A stretch of DNA of 64,000 nt from AWTP1-13 sp963840075 (GCA_963840075.1 CAWIXS010000046.1:55226-119225), one strand, 5' to 3'. Shown: positions 1 to 10,639, counted from the first letter of the stretch. Program-made: numbers and translations. The notes: a model not told the origin generated them from the sequence alone.

Positions 1-1
1 G

Positions 2-256
2 GCGCTGGAGATGGGCATTCCCGGCCAGCTCGGCCACGAGCGTGTCCGGGAGGCCTACGAGAAGGTCGGCGCCGCCTGCCGCCGCCACAACAAGGTGCTG
101 GGCATGGGCGGCGTCTACGACCAGGAGCTGGCGACCCGCTATATCGGCCTGGGCGCGCGTTTCGTGCTCGGCGCCAACGACCATGCCCTGCTGCTCAACG
201 CCGCGACGCAGCGCGTCCAGTTCCTGCGGGGGATACCGCTTGGCAGCGGCGGCTGA
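2..256 (+). CDS. HpcH/HpaI aldolase/citrate lyase family protein, C-terminal part
   Basis: Only the last 84 or so codons are inside the window; the 5' end lies upstream. The visible part reads MGIPGQLGHERVREAYEK, then GKVLGMGG-like and YIGLGARFVLGANDHALL segments. This is the end of the TIM barrel in HpcH/HpaI aldolases (2-keto-3-deoxy-L-rhamnonate or 4-hydroxy-2-oxoheptanedioate aldolase type), in which a divalent-metal enolate mechanism cleaves 2-keto acids. The LGANDHALLLNAA stretch is the usual final strand and helix. Catalytic residues are not in view, so substrate cannot be assigned. It ends 23 bases before a strong hairpin that probably terminates its transcript. Confidence 0.8.
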   Translation, partial: ALEMGIPGQLGHERVREAYEKVGAACRRHNKVLGMGGVYDQELATRYIGLGARFVLGANDHALLLNAATQRVQFLRGIPLGSGG

Positions 257-278
257 AGCGGCAGCGAAGCAAACGAAT

Positions 279-306
279 GCCCCGCTGCGGTGTCCGCAAG
301 CGGGGC
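279..306 (+). terminator. hairpin after the aldolase gene
   Basis: The sequence GCCCCGCTGCGG, loop TGT, CCGCAAGCGGGGC forms a 12-pair stem with one bulged A. It begins 23 bases after the aldolase stop codon. No T-run follows, so it may be Rho-assisted or simply stabilise the 3' end. Confidence 0.5.
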
Positions 307-615
307 GCTTCAACTCTAGGATTCACGCCCGGCCACGTTGTGGCTGGGCTCGTGTACGAGGACCAAGCCTCGTTATAGGTCTCGACTTCTCTGTATCGAC
401 CCGGCGTTGTCGCTGATCAGTTCGCTCGAGCTGCGACTGCCGAGCCGTGCCCTCGCGCTGCGGCGAGGGCGGCCTGACTGTCGGGTGGCGTCATCCTCCC
501 TCCTTCGCTGTTGATCCTGGGCGACGCCCGTCCTCACAACCATGAGGTGCTGCCGTATGGCGTGCTCCGTCCATGGCCGGACGCCTGTGAACCGACAGCG
601 ACGGGCGTCAACGGG
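307..615. other. intergenic, no gene seen
   Basis: About 300 bases between the aldolase hairpin and the convergent toxin gene. Short GC-rich hairpins are present (for example around 452-472), but no frame has credible coding character and no RNA gene was recognised. Confidence 0.4.
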
Positions 616-996
616 TTATCTTGGACTCATCCACAACTGTGTCAAGGCCCTGTTGCAACTTGTGTGGGCCCTGCTCTGTCCTTTGATTTCCCGCACCTCG
701 CCGGGTTTCACCTCGCCGAGAACCTGAAGCAGCGCGGGAACCGGAGGCAGGAGGTCTTCGAGCCGGTTGGTGTTTGCGCGCAGCACTACGACGGCGAACG
801 GCCGGTCATGAAGCCGTTGCTGGAAGGGCACGCCCCTGTCTACCGTGATGAGGACGTCGATCTCCCCCGCCATGGCATCGAGCAGGGGACCGTCTGGGAG
901 CCGGTTCCAGCCCCTTTCCCGAGCCGTCGAAGTGGTGTGAGGAGTGAGCGCATCCTTCAACTTGCGAGGCACGCATGCATCCAGCAAGAGGCGCAT
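616..996 (-). CDS. DUF5615 PIN-like toxin (VapC45-type)
   Basis: The 126-residue protein has the compact PIN-like fold of DUF5615. It opens with MRLLLDACVPRKLKDAL, where Asp6 is the first metal-binding acid, and has DVLITVDRGVPFQQRL around residues 47-62, where Asp53 is the second. Family members such as VapC45 act as RNases neutralised by a DUF433 partner. The partner is immediately upstream on the same strand, with 15 bases between its stop and this ATG, and GGAGATG precedes the start. The C-terminal ~25 residues are less family-like. Activity is inferred from family and neighbour. Confidence 0.72.
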   Translation of the reverse strand: MRLLLDACVPRKLKDALTPHTTSTARERGWNRLPDGPLLDAMAGEIDVLITVDRGVPFQQRLHDRPFAVVVLRANTNRLEDLLPPVPALLQVLGEVKPGEVREIKGQSRAHTSCNRALTQLWMSPR

Positions 997-1011
997 GCGC
1001 CCATCTCCGTG

Positions 1012-1248
1012 TCACTCTGCAGCGGCCTTGCTCGATTGCTCGACCGCCGCGGCACGCGCGAGCTCCAGCACTGCTATGGCGTGCTCCCGTGAAACGTCCG
1101 GGAAATCGTCGAGGAATTCGTCGAGCGGGTCACCGCCTTCGATGTAGTCGAACAGGGCCTGGACCGGCACGCGCGTTCCAGTAAACACCGGCGCTCCGCT
1201 GAGGTACTCCGGCGAGATCGTGATCAGAGGTTCGGGCGGGCTGCTCAT
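1012..1248 (-). CDS. DUF433 antitoxin of the DUF5615 pair
   Basis: The 78-residue protein carries the DUF433 pattern: ITISPEYLSGAPVFTGTRV followed by VQALFDYIEGGDPLDEFLDDFP, a small winged/helix-turn-helix DNA-binding fold. Proteins of this type (VapB45-like) bind and neutralise DUF5615 PIN toxins and repress their own promoter. The start at 1248 is preferred over an upstream start 20 codons earlier because AGGAGGTG lies just upstream. The gene is divergent from uvrA, with 110 bases between the starts, so the promoter region is shared. Confidence 0.78.
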   Translation of the reverse strand: MSSPPEPLITISPEYLSGAPVFTGTRVPVQALFDYIEGGDPLDEFLDDFPDVSREHAIAVLELARAAAVEQSSKAAAE

Positions 1249-1255
1249 CGGCTGA

Positions 1256-1263
1256 CACCTCCT
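1256..1263 (-). promoter_or_regulatory. ribosome binding site fixing the DUF433 start
   Basis: On the minus strand this reads AGGAGGTG, a near-perfect anti-Shine-Dalgarno match 7 bases before the ATG at 1248. It makes the longer upstream start unlikely. Confidence 0.7.
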
Positions 1264-1358
1264 GTCAGGAACGTAGCACAATCCCCAAGTATTGCGAGAT
1301 GTGCACACTGTTTTGGGGCAGATTGCCGGTCCAACTCGTTTGAGCTAGACCGCGCCTC

Positions 1359-4530
<3,172 letters not shown>

Positions 4531-5147
4531 CCTTGAATTACTGACGCATACTCCGCGAGGGATAAGCATAGATCAAGTGTTAGCCTCTTTCGGCGCGACT
4601 GAATTCCTCGTGAAGCAAAGCATCCTTCCTGTGTCTCCGGGTGCGATGGCGCGAATACGTGCGACCGATGGGCACGGCATCGGTGATCAGTTGTTCAGGC
4701 TATGTTATGACAGCCGCCCACGTATTAATGGACCCATTTGAGAGCGGACATGGCACGCGAGTCGCGACGCGATGGCGAAAGCGGAGGCGCTCGAGTTTGG
4801 CGCGTTCTGGCCGAGCAGCTCGAGCACGGCGAGGCGCGAGCCGTCGACCTTTCCATGTCCGTCGCGGCGGAATGAGCCGCTTTCCAGCGGCCAAGGGGCC
4901 GGCGTCTGGGGCGATGCTCGGGCCGGCATGGGGCTACCCCTTGATGAGCCGCAGACAAGTGGACGAACACTACTATCCTTGATGCAACAGGGGAATGAGG
5001 GAATCCGAAGATCTATGGTAAGCGACCTGTAAGCGACACGGCTGGCAGCCACCCGTGGGGCGGGTTGCCGGCGATCGCTTGATTGCGCGAGACGCCCATG
5101 CCATTTGTTATGGCCATCGAGATTGGGGCGCTAACGGGGGCGGCTTG

Positions 5148-6143
5148 ATGTTCAGTGCTATCCGAGTTCTCCTTCTTCTGGTCGCCGTTCTCGTCTGCAG
5201 ACCCGAACTGGCCAGGGCGGCCAACGTCATGTGCCTACAGAAGTGGGCAACTGTGGTTCCTACTGCCCTTGCAGATATAAACGACGATCCGGCAGCACAT
5301 GTTGAAGGCCAGCGCGTTCTGGTTATCTCCGAAAAGTTGGCGAAGTTCTGGCCGTCAGGTTATCGGCCTACTCTTGAGTCGTGTTATGTCGGATTGCTAG
5401 CGGGCAATATTGAGAAAGGAGACTACGAACGCTTTAGGGCATTCCTGAGAGAGCATTACCAATCGATGTGGGCTGTGCATCTCGTCTCCCGTGGAGGCGA
5501 CGTCGGAGAAGCAATTAAGATTGGGCAACTCTTGCGGAAGTACATTCTGCATGCAGCGGCGCCAGAGATGCTCGAAAAGAACAACTTTGTGGCCTTAGGC
5601 TACCCGCCAAGGCTTGACCATCCCCTGTGTGAAGGACCGACATGTATCTGCGCAAGCTCGTGTGCCCTGATTTGGTTTGGCGCAATTGAGAGAGGAGGAG
5701 TGGTAGGACTGCATCGGCCCAAGATCACAGAACCACAGTTCGGTGCGCTACCCCCGGACCAAGCAAGCAAGCAATATAGGGATGTGCTCCAGGGGGTTTC
5801 ACGGTATCTGGAGGAAATGGAGACACCGCGAACGCTTATAGAAGCAATGGTGGCAACGAGTTCTTCTGATATCCGTTGGGTTGAGGCACCTCCATATGGC
5901 AGTGGTATACCGAACCGCTCCCCAAGTCATACAGAGTGGCTCAATGCGAATTGTGAGCCATTGACCGAAGAAGATTATACGGCCCTCCGTAAACTTGCCA
6001 CAAAGGAGACTGACCCTAAGCCGACCGGTCAGAGGTATCTGCGCACGCGTTCCGATGAAGCGCTGCTGGATAAGCAGACCAAACGAACGAGCTGTACGGC
6101 CATATCGGAATTCTCCCAGCGAGACCGGATGACCCCACCCTGA
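5148..6143 (+). CDS. exported ClpP-like (COG3904-type) putative serine peptidase
   Basis: A 331-residue protein when started at ATG 5148, where a signal peptide begins at once (MFSAIRVLLLLVAVLVC, cleavage near LARA-AN). SRGGDVGEAIKIGQLLRKY at about 114-132 resembles the substrate-binding Gly-Gly turn of ClpP folds. CASSCALIWFGA at about 168-179 has a candidate nucleophilic Ser, and VGLHRP near 186-191 supplies a candidate His. This arrangement matches periplasmic ClpP-like proteins of the COG3904 group, whose substrates are unknown. Four cysteines around ICASSC and CEGPTC suggest a disulfide-bonded periplasmic form. Codon use is AT-richer than housekeeping genes here, consistent with acquisition. 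Catalysis is inferred, not shown. Confidence 0.65.
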   Translation: MFSAIRVLLLLVAVLVCRPELARAANVMCLQKWATVVPTALADINDDPAAHVEGQRVLVISEKLAKFWPSGYRPTLESCYVGLLAGNIEKGDYERFRAFLREHYQSMWAVHLVSRGGDVGEAIKIGQLLRKYILHAAAPEMLEKNNFVALGYPPRLDHPLCEGPTCICASSCALIWFGAIERGGVVGLHRPKITEPQFGALPPDQASKQYRDVLQGVSRYLEEMETPRTLIEAMVATSSSDIRWVEAPPYGSGIPNRSPSHTEWLNANCEPLTEEDYTALRKLATKETDPKPTGQRYLRTRSDEALLDKQTKRTSCTAISEFSQRDRMTPP

Positions 6144-6226
6144 GCCGCGCTGCAAGCCTAACGGCAGGGAATGCCGGAGAGCCTCTCACCTACATCACCG
6201 GCGTGGCGGGGCGCTCAGTCCGCGCT

Positions 6227-6294
6227 GCCCCTCTCCACCGTCTACCCAAGCGGCAAGCGCGCCGCTTGCGCGGCGCGCGCGAGCCTCCGGGCGC
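6227..6294 (+). repeat. ~68 bp GC-rich repeat, copy 1
   Basis: Begins GCCCCTCTCCACCG and ends GCGAGCCTCCGGGCGC. A close relative lies at 9781-9849. The pair brackets the RelE/HigB/HD-YwgA part of the island as direct repeats. Confidence 0.55.
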
Positions 6295-6298
6295 GGTC

Positions 6299-6325
6299 GG
6301 GGTCAGACCCTGCGGGTCTGACCCC
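6299..6325. repeat. GGGGTCAGACCC palindrome
   Basis: A perfect 12 bp inverted repeat, GGGGTCAGACCC, with a 3 bp loop TGC. The same palindrome recurs at 49597-49627, and a single arm occurs near 49460, so it is a dispersed repeat. Its position 130 bases before the antitoxin gene could also give a transcript hairpin. Confidence 0.6.
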
Positions 6326-6453
6326 ATGGCGGAATGTCCGACGGAGCCGATTCCGACTTGCACTGCGCTTGTTGTTCTCGTATTGTTCTCGCGCGGCTGC
6401 GGAATTTGAGATGGGGAGTGAGGACGATGCGCGGAGCTGCTATCTTCACCCGC

Positions 6454-6654
6454 ATGACCAAGATCGAGGATATCGAGAAGGCCGTCGAGCAGCTGTCGCC
6501 CGAGGAACTCGCCCGGTTTCGGGCGTGGTTCGAGGAGTTCGACGCGCGCCTGTTCGACGAGCAGATCGAGCGCGACGCCAAGGCGGGCAAGCTCGACAAG
6601 CCGATGGCCGAGGCACGCGCCAACCTGCGTGCGGGGCTGGGGGAGGAATTCTGA
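6454..6654 (+). CDS. small antitoxin of a RelE-type pair
   Basis: A 66-residue acidic helical protein, MTKIEDIEKAVEQLSPEELA followed by FRAWFEEFDARLFDEQIERD. This family sits directly upstream of RelE/ParE-fold toxins, as here, where the toxin starts 21 bases downstream. The ATG at 6454 is chosen because similarity starts there; longer in-frame extensions look non-coding. It probably wraps the toxin and represses the operon, by analogy to type II systems. No DNA-binding motif is obvious, so autoregulation is uncertain. Confidence 0.68.
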   Translation: MTKIEDIEKAVEQLSPEELARFRAWFEEFDARLFDEQIERDAKAGKLDKPMAEARANLRAGLGEEF

Positions 6655-6675
6655 AGCCAGTGCGCGGGGGCGCTC

Positions 6676-6933
6676 GTGCGGCACATCAAGGACCCCCGGT
6701 TCCACCCGCTCTACGACGCGCTACCGGCACGCGTGCGTGCTGCGGCGGACAAGAGCTTCGCCCTGCTCAAGCAGAACCCGAAGCATCCGTCCTTGCACTT
6801 CAAGCGGATCAAGGACGATTTGTGGTCCGTGCACATCGGCCGGGACTACCGGGCTCTCGCCATCGAAGGCAACGACCGCTTCCAGTGGTTCTGGATCGGC
6901 AGCCACGCGGAGTATGATCGATTGGTGGGATGA
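6676..6933 (+). CDS. RelE/ParE-fold toxin
   Basis: An 85-residue protein with a GTG start. It has the RelE-superfamily pattern: an N-terminal helical pair (RFHPLYDALPARVRAAADKS), LHFKRIKDDLWSVHIGRDYRALA, and a final strand FQWFWIGSHAEYDRL. Such toxins cleave ribosome-bound mRNA or, in the ParE branch, inhibit gyrase. The HAEYDRL ending is typical of mRNA-interferase members. It is the only complete RelE/HigB-type toxin in the island; its antitoxin is immediately upstream. The frame appears intact. A HigB fragment begins directly after its stop. Confidence 0.72.
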   Translation: MRHIKDPRFHPLYDALPARVRAAADKSFALLKQNPKHPSLHFKRIKDDLWSVHIGRDYRALAIEGNDRFQWFWIGSHAEYDRLVG

Positions 6934-6945
6934 GGGAGCATCGGT

Positions 6946-7120
6946 GCGATGCTGCCGCATAGAACCCCACGCATCGGGAGCGTTCCGGATCATCTATCTG
7001 GCGACGTTGGCTGATCGCGTCCTCGTGCTGCATGCCTTCCAGAAGCGCACGCAGCAGACGGCGCAGCGGGACATCGAGCTGGCCGCCAGGCGGCTCAGAG
7101 AATGGAAAGCGCAGCAATGA
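6946..7120 (+). pseudogene. HigB (Gp49-like) toxin, 3' half only
   Basis: The frame reads GAFRIIYLATLADRVLVLHA then FQKRTQQTAQRDIELAARRL, the C-terminal half of phage-derived Gp49-like HigB toxins. The N-terminal half (expected MKP...GLEPDDWKPM...GPGVREIR) is absent; only a blurred VRCCRIEPHASG remains before the break. The fragment starts right after the RelE-type toxin, so the 5' half was probably lost when the two modules came together. Its stop overlaps the antitoxin start (ATGA). It is unlikely to be toxic. Confidence 0.72.
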
Positions 7121-7416
7121 GCGGTGAGACTTTCGATAGCGTCTTCGACGCCCTGGCGGATACCCCGGCGGAAGCGGCCAACATGACCGCCCGCGCCGAT
7201 TTGCTCCTCGCCATCCGCGAGCGGGTGAAGGCATGGCAAGCCGAGGGGGGCCTCACGCAGGAGGAAGCGGCCGCGCGCCTCGGCGTGACGCGGCCCCGCC
7301 TCAACGACCTGATGCGCGGCAAGCTCGACAAGTTCTCGCTCGACGCCCTGGTCAACATCGCGGCCGCCGCCGGCTTCAGGCTGCACATCGAGCTCGAGGA
7401 CGTGAAGGCGGCCTGA
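7117..7416 (+). CDS. XRE-family HigA-type antitoxin, copy 1
   Basis: A 99-residue protein starting at the ATG that overlaps the toxin-fragment stop (ATGA), with an alternative start at 7102. The helix-turn-helix is LTQEEAAARLGVTRPRLNDL followed by MRGKLDKFSLDALVNIAAAA, the HigA pattern recognising an operator in its own promoter. It is intact although its cognate toxin is 5'-truncated. It is nearly identical to the copy at 10304-10603; I count three amino-acid differences over 104 aligned positions. It might still cross-neutralise a HigB elsewhere. Confidence 0.8.
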   Translation: MSGETFDSVFDALADTPAEAANMTARADLLLAIRERVKAWQAEGGLTQEEAAARLGVTRPRLNDLMRGKLDKFSLDALVNIAAAAGFRLHIELEDVKAA

Positions 7417-7465
7417 AATCTCACGAGCTGCACCGACGCGCCGAGCGACGCCGGCATCACGGGGC

Positions 7466-7682
7466 CGTGATCGAGCACGACCTGGAGGTCATCAAGACGG
7501 CGGACTGGGTGATCGACATGGGGCCGGAAGGCGGCGACGGCGGCGGGCGCGTGGTGGCCCAGGGGACGCCGGAGGACGTGGCGCGCGTGAAGGAGAGCTA
7601 TACGGGGCAGTATCTGCGGGAGCTGCTGGGGCGGCGCGCCGGGCGAGGAGGAAGCGGGAGAGGGAGGCGGCGGAGTAGCTAA
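7466..7682 (+). pseudogene. orphan uvrA 3' end, copy 2
   Basis: The frame encodes VIEHDLEVIKTADWVIDMGP, EGGDGGGRVVAQGTPEDVAR and VKESYTGQYLRELLG, the last ~70 residues of UvrA. It differs from the local uvrA at several positions (VIEHD for VIEHN, WVIDMG for WILDMG), so it is not a recent exact copy. It follows the XRE antitoxin by 50 bases. The frame ends with TAA at 7680-7682 after an Arg-rich stretch. It has no start or ATP-binding core and cannot be functional. Confidence 0.82.
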
Positions 7683-7862
7683 ATCGCTGAGGTGTCGTAA
7701 AATTTTAGGTTCGCAAACAGAATATATTGCTGTTGCCTGATGACAGGCCGCTCGCTGTAGGGCATGAACGCGACTCTCCGTTGATTGGCATGCTGACGAG
7801 CCGCATCTCTTCGTAAGTGCGAATCAGACCGCCCTGTGCTACTAAGAGAACAAAGACAGAAC

Positions 7863-9254
7863 ATGTATCGAGCTCAACGTATACGAGACCCGCTGCACAA
7901 CCTGATCGAATTCAAGGCTGACCAGTTCGAGGACGCGATGTGGCGCGTCGTGCAGACTAGGCCGTTTCAGCGATTGCGGCGCGTGAAGCAGCTAGGCTTG
8001 GCTGAGTTCGTCTACCCTGGCGCGACGCATTCACGGTTCGCTCACAGCCTTGGTGTGTTCCACACTGCAAGGATGCTGATGAACATCGTCGAGAAACATC
8101 TACTAGGACAGGCAAACTGGAAAGCAACGCACGCGCACCATGCCCTGTCGGCCGCGCTAGTGCATGATGTTGGCCATGGCCCGTTTAGTCACGCCTTCGA
8201 GGCCGTTGGCAAGCGGCTCAATTTGCCAATGGCGGACCATGAGCGAATCAGTGACAGGCTGATCCGCGAGGGTGAGATCAGCGAAGAGCTGAACAAGCTC
8301 GGGAGTAGCTTTTCGAGTGATGTTGCTGATGTGATCAAGAAAGGTCCAGGGAGCATCTACAGTGCTGTCGTTTCGAGCCAGTTTGACGCTGACCGACTCG
8401 ATTATATGCGTCGCGACCGCCTGATGACGGGAACGCAACATGGCGCGATCGATTTTGACTGGTTGTTGGCGAATCTCGAAGTTGGCAAGGTGCCATATGG
8501 CGTGGACGACCAGCAAGTTGGTGAAGCCGAGACATTCGTCCTTGGTCCAAAAGCGGTGTATGCGGCAGAAACGTACGTGCTGGGTCTTTTTCAATTGTAT
8601 CCTACCGTATATTTGCATAAGGCAACCAGAGGCGCTGAGAAAATCCTCACCGAGCTTCTATGTAGGGTTTTTTGCCTGGAGCGTGACAGTTCTTGGAAAG
8701 AAACGGGTTTGCCGCACAAGCATCCGCTGTTGTTATTCGCCCGAAATCCGAACAGCTTGGAACGAATTGTCGCGCTTGACGACTCCGTGTTGTGGGGAGC
8801 GCTGAGCTACCTGACGGACGCGAGCGATGAGACGGTCAAGCAACTAGCAGTGCGTCTCCGAGATAGGCAATTGTACAAATGCATCGACGTGCGAGAAAAG
8901 CTCCTGACAAAGTTTGGAGAGGACGTGAAAGAAGATGTCCTCGAACACGCCTGTCAGAATGTCGACGCGAAGATATCGGAATGGCTCGCGTCGAAAACGA
9001 ATGTCGCTCCTCGGATTATCACGGACAGCACACAGAGAGCACCGTATAGACGGGTTCAAGAGTCAAAAGGTCCTCTCAATCAGATTATGATTAAGACCAA
9101 TGGCGGAGAATTGGTCGATTTAGTGAAGCGGTCCAAGGTTGTCGCAGCGATCGACACGTTCAAGGTGTTTCGCGCATATGTAAGTGACGACGAGTCGCGG
9201 AAATTCGTCGAGCAAATAATGGAAGCGGAGGAAAAAAATGCCGACGCAGCCTAG
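7863..9254 (+). CDS. HD-domain dNTP triphosphohydrolase-like protein (YwfO/SAMHD1-like)
   Basis: A 463-residue protein. It opens with the COG1078-type motif RIRDPLHNLIEF, then has the HD metal site: His61 in SRFAHSLGV, His101-Asp102 in LVHDVGHGPFSHAFE, and Asp in SSQFDADRLDYMRRD (~172-185). This is the layout of the deoxynucleoside-triphosphate triphosphohydrolases related to B. subtilis YwfO and SAMHD1. The C-terminal ~200 residues are helical and diverged. The start is the ATG at 7863, where similarity begins; a GTG nine codons upstream is the alternative. It overlaps the next gene by 17 bases, so the two are probably translationally coupled. Base composition is markedly AT-richer than neighbours, arguing for transfer. 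Substrate is unproven. Confidence 0.8.
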   Translation: MYRAQRIRDPLHNLIEFKADQFEDAMWRVVQTRPFQRLRRVKQLGLAEFVYPGATHSRFAHSLGVFHTARMLMNIVEKHLLGQANWKATHAHHALSAALVHDVGHGPFSHAFEAVGKRLNLPMADHERISDRLIREGEISEELNKLGSSFSSDVADVIKKGPGSIYSAVVSSQFDADRLDYMRRDRLMTGTQHGAIDFDWLLANLEVGKVPYGVDDQQVGEAETFVLGPKAVYAAETYVLGLFQLYPTVYLHKATRGAEKILTELLCRVFCLERDSSWKETGLPHKHPLLLFARNPNSLERIVALDDSVLWGALSYLTDASDETVKQLAVRLRDRQLYKCIDVREKLLTKFGEDVKEDVLEHACQNVDAKISEWLASKTNVAPRIITDSTQRAPYRRVQESKGPLNQIMIKTNGGELVDLVKRSKVVAAIDTFKVFRAYVSDDESRKFVEQIMEAEEKNADAA

Positions 9255-9762
9255 TGAGAAGCGCGATTTTGAGCGGGTCGCCCAGATCGTGCTGGATGCG
9301 GGTGGGCGTGTCGTCGGGCGAACAAAGCTCCAAAAGATCGCATATTTTTTGGAGGCAACGGGATTGGGAGATGGATTCACATTTGAGTATCGTCACTATG
9401 GCCCGTACAGCGAGGACCTCACGGGTGCGTCCAGGATCGCTAGGATGTTTGGAGTGTTAACGGAAGAAGAGCATGCGACCAACTGGGGCGGTTTTTACTC
9501 AATTTACACGGTCCAAGGTCCGACAAGCGGAGAGACCGCAAGGACGAGAATAGCGAGGATCGCGGCTGCCGCGGATCCTATTGAGCTGGAACTGGCTGCC
9601 ACGGCAGCATTTTTGGCTTCCGAGGGCAATAATGATCCTTGGGGGGAGACCGCCAGGCGCAAGCCTGAGAAGGCAAGCTCGGCAAGACTGGTGGGCGCGA
9701 AAGCTCTGTATCGGCAGCTGAGGAAGATTACGACGCCTAGGGATCTACCTGCCATTGTCTAA
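9238..9762 (+). CDS. YwgA/Panacea-like protein, partner of the HD hydrolase
   Basis: A 174-residue protein. The N-terminal half has the winged-helix-like pattern RVAQIVLDAGGRVVGRTKLQ, then KIAYFLEATGLGDGF and YRHYGPYSEDLTG. LQKxxYFL and HYGPYSE are the signature elements of YwgA-like proteins and resemble the LQKLLYF and YGPV elements of Panacea (DUF4065) antitoxins. As I recall, in B. subtilis ywgA neighbours the HD gene ywfO, the same pairing as here. It starts inside the end of the HD gene (17-base overlap) after a GGAGG. The likely role is to control the HD enzyme, as sensor, inhibitor or antitoxin; this is inference. Confidence 0.66.
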   Translation: MPTQPSEKRDFERVAQIVLDAGGRVVGRTKLQKIAYFLEATGLGDGFTFEYRHYGPYSEDLTGASRIARMFGVLTEEEHATNWGGFYSIYTVQGPTSGETARTRIARIAAAADPIELELAATAAFLASEGNNDPWGETARRKPEKASSARLVGAKALYRQLRKITTPRDLPAIV

Positions 9763-9780
9763 GAGGCGCCAACTCCACGC

Positions 9781-9849
9781 CACCCCTCTCCACCGTCCAA
9801 GCTGGCCAAGCGCGCTGCTTGGCAGCGGCGCGCGCGAGCCTCCGGGCGC
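9781..9849 (+). repeat. ~69 bp GC-rich repeat, copy 2
   Basis: Relative of 6227-6294 sharing CCCCTCTCCACCGTC and GCGCGCGAGCCTCCGGGCGC, with small indels between. It follows the YwgA-like stop codon by about 20 bases. Confidence 0.5.
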
Positions 9850-9966
9850 CTCCGCCTCGTTCCGCGCCAGCGTGCCGCCGCTTCGGCGCAGGCCGGAGCC
9901 CAGGCCCCCTCACGAGAAGCGGCGCATAGCCTTGCCTCAATGTATCTGTTCTGATACACATCGACA

Positions 9967-10307
9967 ATGAAGCCCATCTCGTTCCTCGGGGGACAGCCGG
10001 GATGTCATCCGCGCCTTCCGGACGGTCCCCGATACCGGGCCGGTGTCGAGCTTCGCGCGGTGCAGAACGGATTGGACCCGGACGACTGGAAGCCGATGAG
10101 GACGGTTGGCCCGGGCGTCCGTAGGGTGCAACAAGCGGTAGCGCGTTGCACCGATACCGCGGTTTCGCAAGCTCTGGGCTGATCGGCGCAATGCGGCTTC
10201 GCCTTATTGCGCCCTACGCCTGCTTCCAGAAGAGGGCGCAGCAGACGGCCCAGCGGGAGATCGAGCTGGCCGCTAGGCGGCTCAGAGAATGGAAAGCGCA
10301 GCAATGA
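9967..10307 (+). pseudogene. HigB (Gp49-like) toxin interrupted by a REP pair
   Basis: The N-terminal part reads MKPISFLG, then RYRAGVELRAVQNGLDPDDW and KPMRTVGPGVR, the Gp49-like HigB beginning. Within it, about ten residues are read in a shifted frame because of two compensating indels (DSRDVIRAF is recoverable in the +1 frame). At 10121 the coding sequence is replaced by a ~96 bp pair of hairpins. Coding resumes near 10218 with FQKRAQQTAQREIELAARRL to the stop at 10307. The central strand region (EIRI...GAFRVIYLATL) is gone, so the toxin is dead, while its antitoxin, overlapping by ATGA, is intact. Confidence 0.72.
10121..10216. repeat. REP-pair (BIME-like) element inside the higB copy
   Basis: Two related palindromes in opposite orientation. 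The first, 10121-10155, begins GTAGGGTGCAACAAG and closes with GTTGCACCGAT. The second, 10181-10216, reads GATCGGCGCAATGCGG and ends ATTGCGCCCTAC, which in reverse complement matches the first. A 25 bp spacer separates them. This is the geometry of bacterial interspersed mosaic elements mobilised by RAYT transposases; none is in the window. Confidence 0.7.
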
Positions 10308-10603
10308 GCGGTGAGACTTTCGATAGCGTCTTCGACGCCCTGGCGGATACCCCGGCGGAAGCGGCCAACATGACCGCCCGCGCCGACTTGCTCCTCGCCA
10401 TCCGCGAGCGGGTGAAGGCTTGGCAAGCCGAGGGGGGCCTCACGCAGGAGGACGCGGCCGCGCGCCTCGGCGTGACGCGGCCCCGCCTCAACGACCTGAT
10501 GCGCGGCAAGCTCGACAAGTTCTCGCTCGACGCCCTGGTCAACATCGCGGCCGCCGCCGGCTTCCGGCTGCACATCGCGCTCGAGGACGTGCAGGCGGCC
10601 TGA
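10304..10603 (+). CDS. XRE-family HigA-type antitoxin, copy 2
   Basis: A 99-residue near-duplicate of the antitoxin at 7117-7416, with the same helix-turn-helix (LTQEDAAARLGVTRPRLNDL) and only E/D, E/A and K/Q changes elsewhere. It overlaps the stop of the broken HigB by ATGA and, like copy 1, is followed by a uvrA 3' fragment, so the whole toxin-tail/antitoxin/uvrA-tail block was duplicated. Preservation of the frame against a dead toxin suggests either recent duplication or selection for antitoxin activity. Confidence 0.8.
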   Translation: MSGETFDSVFDALADTPAEAANMTARADLLLAIRERVKAWQAEGGLTQEDAAARLGVTRPRLNDLMRGKLDKFSLDALVNIAAAAGFRLHIALEDVQAA

Positions 10604-10639
10604 AAATCCCGCAAGCTGCGCTGCCGAGCCGACCGACGC

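Noticed and set aside
4750..5050. Short frames between the protease remnant and the ClpP-like gene
   Set aside because: Three overlapping frames on both strands, none with a ribosome binding site or family similarity.
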